DNA of 8,537 nt. Origin: Flavobacteriales bacterium (GTDB lineage: Bacteria > Bacteroidota > Bacteroidia > Flavobacteriales_E > Vicingaceae). The translations under genes were made by a program, and so were the position numbers. This document shows positions 5,312-8,537 of this stretch, in pieces. Numbering within the stretch: position 1 is the first letter of the stretch; each line of letters starts with the position of its first letter. The notes under the pieces are model-generated. The model worked only from the letters and a program-made list of their open reading frames with translations, ran no database searches and was not told the origin of the DNA. The stretch spans positions 3,001-11,537 of the forward strand of contig DNDT01000134.1 in the NCBI GenBank assembly GCA_003487525.1, read 5' to 3'.

Positions 5312-8300
5312 ATGAAAAAGCTATTAACCCTTTTGGTAATCGCTCTTATGGCGATTGGAGTAAATGCTCAGGATGCAGGAGTGGATTCTATTATAAGCCC
5401 GAAAACTTCTTGTGGACTTCTTCCGGTACACCCGATTACGGTAAGATGTAAAAACTATACGGCCGTGTCCGTGCCTGCAAACACCATTCTTTTGGGATAT
5501 AGTATAAATGGGGCAGCTCCTGTCACACAATTGTTAAATGTTGTATTGCCGGCATCCGGTACGGTAAACTTCACCTTCACTGTAAAGCCAAATTTATCTG
5601 CCATTGAAACAAACTACCATGTCAAGGCATACACCAGTTGGGCATCGGACCCTGTCAAAACCAACGATACCACGGAAATAGATGCATACAACTTTGGACC
5701 ATCCCTGGGTGGTGTTGCCGGCCCTCCTGATACAGTCTGTATCGGAAGTGCAGCCGACACCATTTTTCTGACCGGATACCGGGGTACGGTATTGGGTTGG
5801 TTTGACGGTACGGATGGAGTTAATTTTCCAAATTTTACGGCAGGTTCCGACACCTTCATAGCGCCCGGTATTCTACCCACAACCACGTACTTCAGAGCAG
5901 CGGTAAAAAATGGCCAATGTTTCTTTCAAAATTCGACGGTGGTTAAAGTTCAAGTTGATGTGGCTTCAGTTGGAGGATCCATTTCAGGAGCAGGGGCTGT
6001 TTGTGACAACAACAACAGCGGAACACTTACACTTTCTGGTCACACGGGTTCTATTCAGCGTTGGGAATCTTCTGTTGCAGGCACTCCTCCATGGACGAAC
6101 CTTGCTCAGGCGGGAGTTAACCCAATTTCTTATTCAAACATAAAAACGGGTGATCCGCTGATTTACCGGGCAATGGTAAAACTGGGAGTGTGTCCGGTAG
6201 ATTCATCTGACACGGCTGCCTTTTCAATAGATCCAATCTCGGTTGGTGGAACTGTATCCTATGTTGGTGATAATCCCGGATGTTCCGGATCCAATTCAGG
6301 TACATTGAGTTTGAACGGTCAAATTGGTGACGTCGATCACTGGGAGTCAAAAGTAGGTGCAGGAGCATTCGCTTCAATTGGTTTTGCTGGGTTAACGAGC
6401 GTCCCGGTATCCAACCTTACGGCTACCACTACGTACAGGGCCATTGTTAAAAGTGGAAGTTGTTCATCCATCAACAGCACCACATTTACAGTCAACGTTG
6501 ACTCTGCAAGCCTGGGAGGAGTAATAAATAGTAGTGTTGCGGTCTGTACAGGAGCCAATGGCGGCACATTAAATCTTATCAATTACAGGGGCACTAGTTT
6601 TCAATGGCAAAAATCAATTGATGCGGGTGGCACATGGAACAATACGGGCGTTGGGGATACTTTGACGGGTTATTCGTATAATAATATTGTGACCACGACA
6701 CATTACAGGGTCTTGGTGAAGAACGGGGTATGCTCGGCCATTCCTTCCGCCCAGGCTATTATTACGGTCAGCTCACCAAGCCTAGGCGGAACAATTGCCA
6801 CATCTGATCCGACCACGGTTTGTGCCGGAAGCAACGGGGGAACACTGACCTATTCAGGTGGAAATGGTGCCATTCAGGGTTGGGAAAAATCAATATCCCC
6901 TTTTACCAGTTGGACACCGATAGCCAACCTGAATACCACATTGAATTACACAAATTTGGTTACTACCACAAAGTACAGAGTAATTGTTAAAAATACACCT
7001 TGTGATACGGCTGCCTCATCAACCATTACAATTACTGTACTTCCCGCCAGTGTGGCAGGTACAATAAATGGTGCCAGCCCCAAATGTACAGGTTCAACGG
7101 TAACGCTGACCCTGACAGGTAAAACCGGAAACGTGCTTACATGGAGAAGGTCAACGGACGGCGGGGCAAACTTTAGCAATATTCCGGGAAGTGCCCTCCA
7201 AACAACGATCTCTCCTGTTATATCTGTCAATACATTATACCAGGCCATTGTTCAACAGGGAACATGCGCCGCTGAGACAACCGCAAATAAATCAATTACT
7301 GTAAATCCTGTTACCGTGCCGGGTACAGTGGCCAGCAGTAAAAGCATCTGTTCCGGAGACAATTCCGGGGTACTGACCTTAAGCGGTAATGTGGGAAATC
7401 CACTTGGCTGGATATCCTCAATAAACGGAGGACTCAATTGGAGTACGGCTTCCGGTTCGACCCCCACCTCTACGTTCACATCCGCTGCATTGACTCAGAC
7501 AACCATGTTCAAGGCAAGGGTGAAAAGCGGGGTTTGCCCGGAAGACAGTTCCACGGCGGTAACCATTTCGGTAACACCCGCAGCGGTTGGAGGAACAGCA
7601 ATGTGGAAGAATTTTTTACCCACAGTTGTTACCAAGGATACAATTTGTGCGGGTTTGAAATTTACTGTGTTAACCTTAAACAACACACACACAGGGTCAG
7701 TTCTTGGTTGGGAGTATTCAACAGATGGCGGGGCCAATTATACTCTTCAATCAAGTACGAATAATTTTGAAGTATCTTTTAATTTTACTTATACAACAAA
7801 CACGTTATGGAGAGCCCTGGTTCAAAACGGTACATCCTGCGACACGCTTCGGTCTTCTACTGTGTTAATGGTTGTGGACCAGCCAACTGTAGGTGGTATA
7901 GCAACGGGTTCAGCAACAGTGTGCGGTGGGTCCAACAATGGTTTTGTCACCGTGTCCGGCCACACCGGTTCGGTTCAGAACTGGGAATTCAGTGTAAATA
8001 ACGGAACCGTTTGGACCCCGGTTTCACCCGTATCTGCTACCACATCATACAATTACGTGGGATTAAACCAGAACACCTGGTTCAGGGCAATTGTCAAGAA
8101 TGGAAAATGTAACTCCCAGGTATCGGATACTGCTGTCATCACCATTATACCCGCAGCAATAGGAGGAGTTGTTAATTATTTGGGAGGAAATGTATGTTCC
8201 GGAAGCATGACGCCTTTCACGCTGAATCTTAATGGTTCAAGTGGTGGAGTTAAAAGATGGGAACGATCCAACAATGGCTCAAGCTGGACTGCAATCACCA

Positions 8301-8537
8301 ATACAACAACCTCCCATACCGATTCAAATATCACACAAACAAGACATTACCGGGCAGTACTTGAATCAGTGGGTTCCTGCCCTGAGGTGAATTCCATTCC
8401 CGACACGGTGTTTGTCGACCCGGTTTCAAATGCAGGAACGGCCAGCGGTAGTGCGGTTGTTTGTGATACAGGAAATTCAGGAAACGTATTTATCACGGGT
8501 TATACCGGACAAGTAGTGGTATGGAGAGTTCAGAACG
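5312..8537 (+). CDS. Giant secreted Ig-like repeat protein, probable surface adhesin (3' end beyond window)
   Basis: One frame runs from ATG 5312 to the window edge: 1075 codons with no stop. Residues 1-19 form a Sec signal peptide: MKKLL, a hydrophobic core, and a V-N-A cleavage site before Gln20. Residues 21-130 form one domain resembling CARDB/cell-adhesion-type modules, with SPKTSCGLLPVHPITVRCKNY, NLSAIETNYHVKAYT and TNDTTEID. From residue 131 an array of Ig-like modules of about 90 residues begins, ten complete and an eleventh cut by the edge. Each has (V/L)GG at its start, VC-G near residue 13, a Trp near 33, TTT-(Y/F)-RA-VK near 62-70 and a Cys near 75. The protein is rich in Thr, Ser, Asn and Gly and has no enzymatic motif. 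Such arrays are common in Bacteroidota surface proteins, many of which carry a C-terminal type IX sorting domain; that end is not visible. A role in adhesion or in the cell-surface matrix is inferred. The ATG follows an A-rich stretch and gives a full signal peptide, so the start is well supported. Confidence 0.88.
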   Translation, partial: MKKLLTLLVIALMAIGVNAQDAGVDSIISPKTSCGLLPVHPITVRCKNYTAVSVPANTILLGYSINGAAPVTQLLNVVLPASGTVNFTFTVKPNLSAIETNYHVKAYTSWASDPVKTNDTTEIDAYNFGPSLGGVAGPPDTVCIGSAADTIFLTGYRGTVLGWFDGTDGVNFPNFTAGSDTFIAPGILPTTTYFRAAVKNGQCFFQNSTVVKVQVDVASVGGSISGAGAVCDNNNSGTLTLSGHTGSIQRWESSVAGTPPWTNLAQAGVNPISYSNIKTGDPLIYRAMVKLGVCPVDSSDTAAFSIDPISVGGTVSYVGDNPGCSGSNSGTLSLNGQIGDVDHWESKVGAGAFASIGFAGLTSVPVSNLTATTTYRAIVKSGSCSSINSTTFTVNVDSASLGGVINSSVAVCTGANGGTLNLINYRGTSFQWQKSIDAGGTWNNTGVGDTLTGYSYNNIVTTTHYRVLVKNGVCSAIPSAQAIITVSSPSLGGTIATSDPTTVCAGSNGGTLTYSGGNGAIQGWEKSISPFTSWTPIANLNTTLNYTNLVTTTKYRVIVKNTPCDTAASSTITITVLPASVAGTINGASPKCTGSTVTLTLTGKTGNVLTWRRSTDGGANFSNIPGSALQTTISPVISVNTLYQAIVQQGTCAAETTANKSITVNPVTVPGTVASSKSICSGDNSGVLTLSGNVGNPLGWISSINGGLNWSTASGSTPTSTFTSAALTQTTMFKARVKSGVCPEDSSTAVTISVTPAAVGGTAMWKNFLPTVVTKDTICAGLKFTVLTLNNTHTGSVLGWEYSTDGGANYTLQSSTNNFEVSFNFTYTTNTLWRALVQNGTSCDTLRSSTVLMVVDQPTVGGIATGSATVCGGSNNGFVTVSGHTGSVQNWEFSVNNGTVWTPVSPVSATTSYNYVGLNQNTWFRAIVKNGKCNSQVSDTAVITIIPAAIGGVVNYLGGNVCSGSMTPFTLNLNGSSGGVKRWERSNNGSSWTAITNTTTSHTDSNITQTRHYRAVLESVGSCPEVNSIPDTVFVDPVSNAGTASGSAVVCDTGNSGNVFITGYTGQVVVWRVQN
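5702..8537 (+). repeat. Array of about 270-bp units encoding Ig-like modules
   Basis: Unit boundaries, set at the conserved (S/T/A)-(V/L/I)-G-G start, are 5702, 5966, 6239, 6509, 6779, 7049, 7313, 7583, 7886, 8156 and 8426. Complete unit lengths are 264, 273, 270, 270, 270, 264, 270, 303, 270 and 270 bp. The protein pattern is well kept, but the DNA differs widely at synonymous and many non-synonymous sites. For example, the SGHTGS stretch is written with different codons in units 2 and 9. The duplications therefore look old rather than recent, and the array is not an obvious slippage or recombination hotspot. Unit 8 is the only clear length exception. Unit 6 (SVAG), unit 7 (TVPG) and unit 11 (SNAG) vary the opening glycine pair. 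Confidence 0.88.

Noticed and set aside
5614..7737. A series of antisense open frames of 75-100 codons across the repeat array, with recurring peptides such as TLYFVVV and TMALYVVV.
   Set aside because: They recur in step with the 270-bp modules because they are the reverse complement of the conserved TTYRA-VKNG codons. They lack family matches and conflict with a clear sense frame that has a signal peptide.
5702..8537. A CRISPR-like or recent tandem-repeat interpretation of the 270-bp periodicity.
   Set aside because: The units are much longer than CRISPR repeats, are translated in one open frame throughout, and are conserved at protein rather than DNA level.

Overview
This window looks like ordinary chromosome of a Bacteroidota bacterium, most likely near the Flavobacteriales. 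Four signs support this. The protein sequences of L13, DprA and KdsB are of the Bacteroidota type. The promoters fit the Bacteroidota -7 element TAnnTTTG. A-rich stretches stand in front of start codons in place of Shine-Dalgarno sequences. A very large secreted protein is built from about 90-residue Ig-like modules of a kind common in surface proteins of this phylum. The presence of kdsB points to a Gram-negative outer membrane with Kdo in its lipopolysaccharide. The genus cannot be read from the sequence.

Layout. At the left edge, on the minus strand, lies rplM (ribosomal protein L13), cut off at the window boundary just before its C-terminus. Upstream of it, also on the minus strand, are kbl (glycine C-acetyltransferase), gdhA (NADP-type glutamate dehydrogenase) and dprA (loader of incoming DNA in natural transformation). 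A strong hairpin terminator separates gdhA from kbl. A good consensus promoter stands before rplM and a -7 element before gdhA, so these four genes are probably mostly separate transcription units. On the plus strand, kdsB (CMP-Kdo synthetase) diverges from dprA across 40 bp. A 156-bp gap that contains a possible 43-codon ORF follows. From 5312 to the right edge runs one uninterrupted frame of at least 1075 codons: a signal peptide, one N-terminal beta-rich domain, ten complete Ig-like modules and the start of an eleventh.

Function. The left part is housekeeping: translation, threonine/glycine metabolism and ammonium assimilation. dprA and kdsB are single-gene functions for DNA uptake and lipopolysaccharide. 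The right part encodes a giant secreted, probably surface-attached, protein. Its C-terminus lies outside the window, so a type IX secretion sorting domain is expected but not seen. No mobile element, CRISPR array, rRNA or tRNA gene was found. I see no clear sign of an undescribed system. The points most worth a second look are the modular protein with its strictly paired cysteines, the small ORF in front of it, and the start and leader of rplM.
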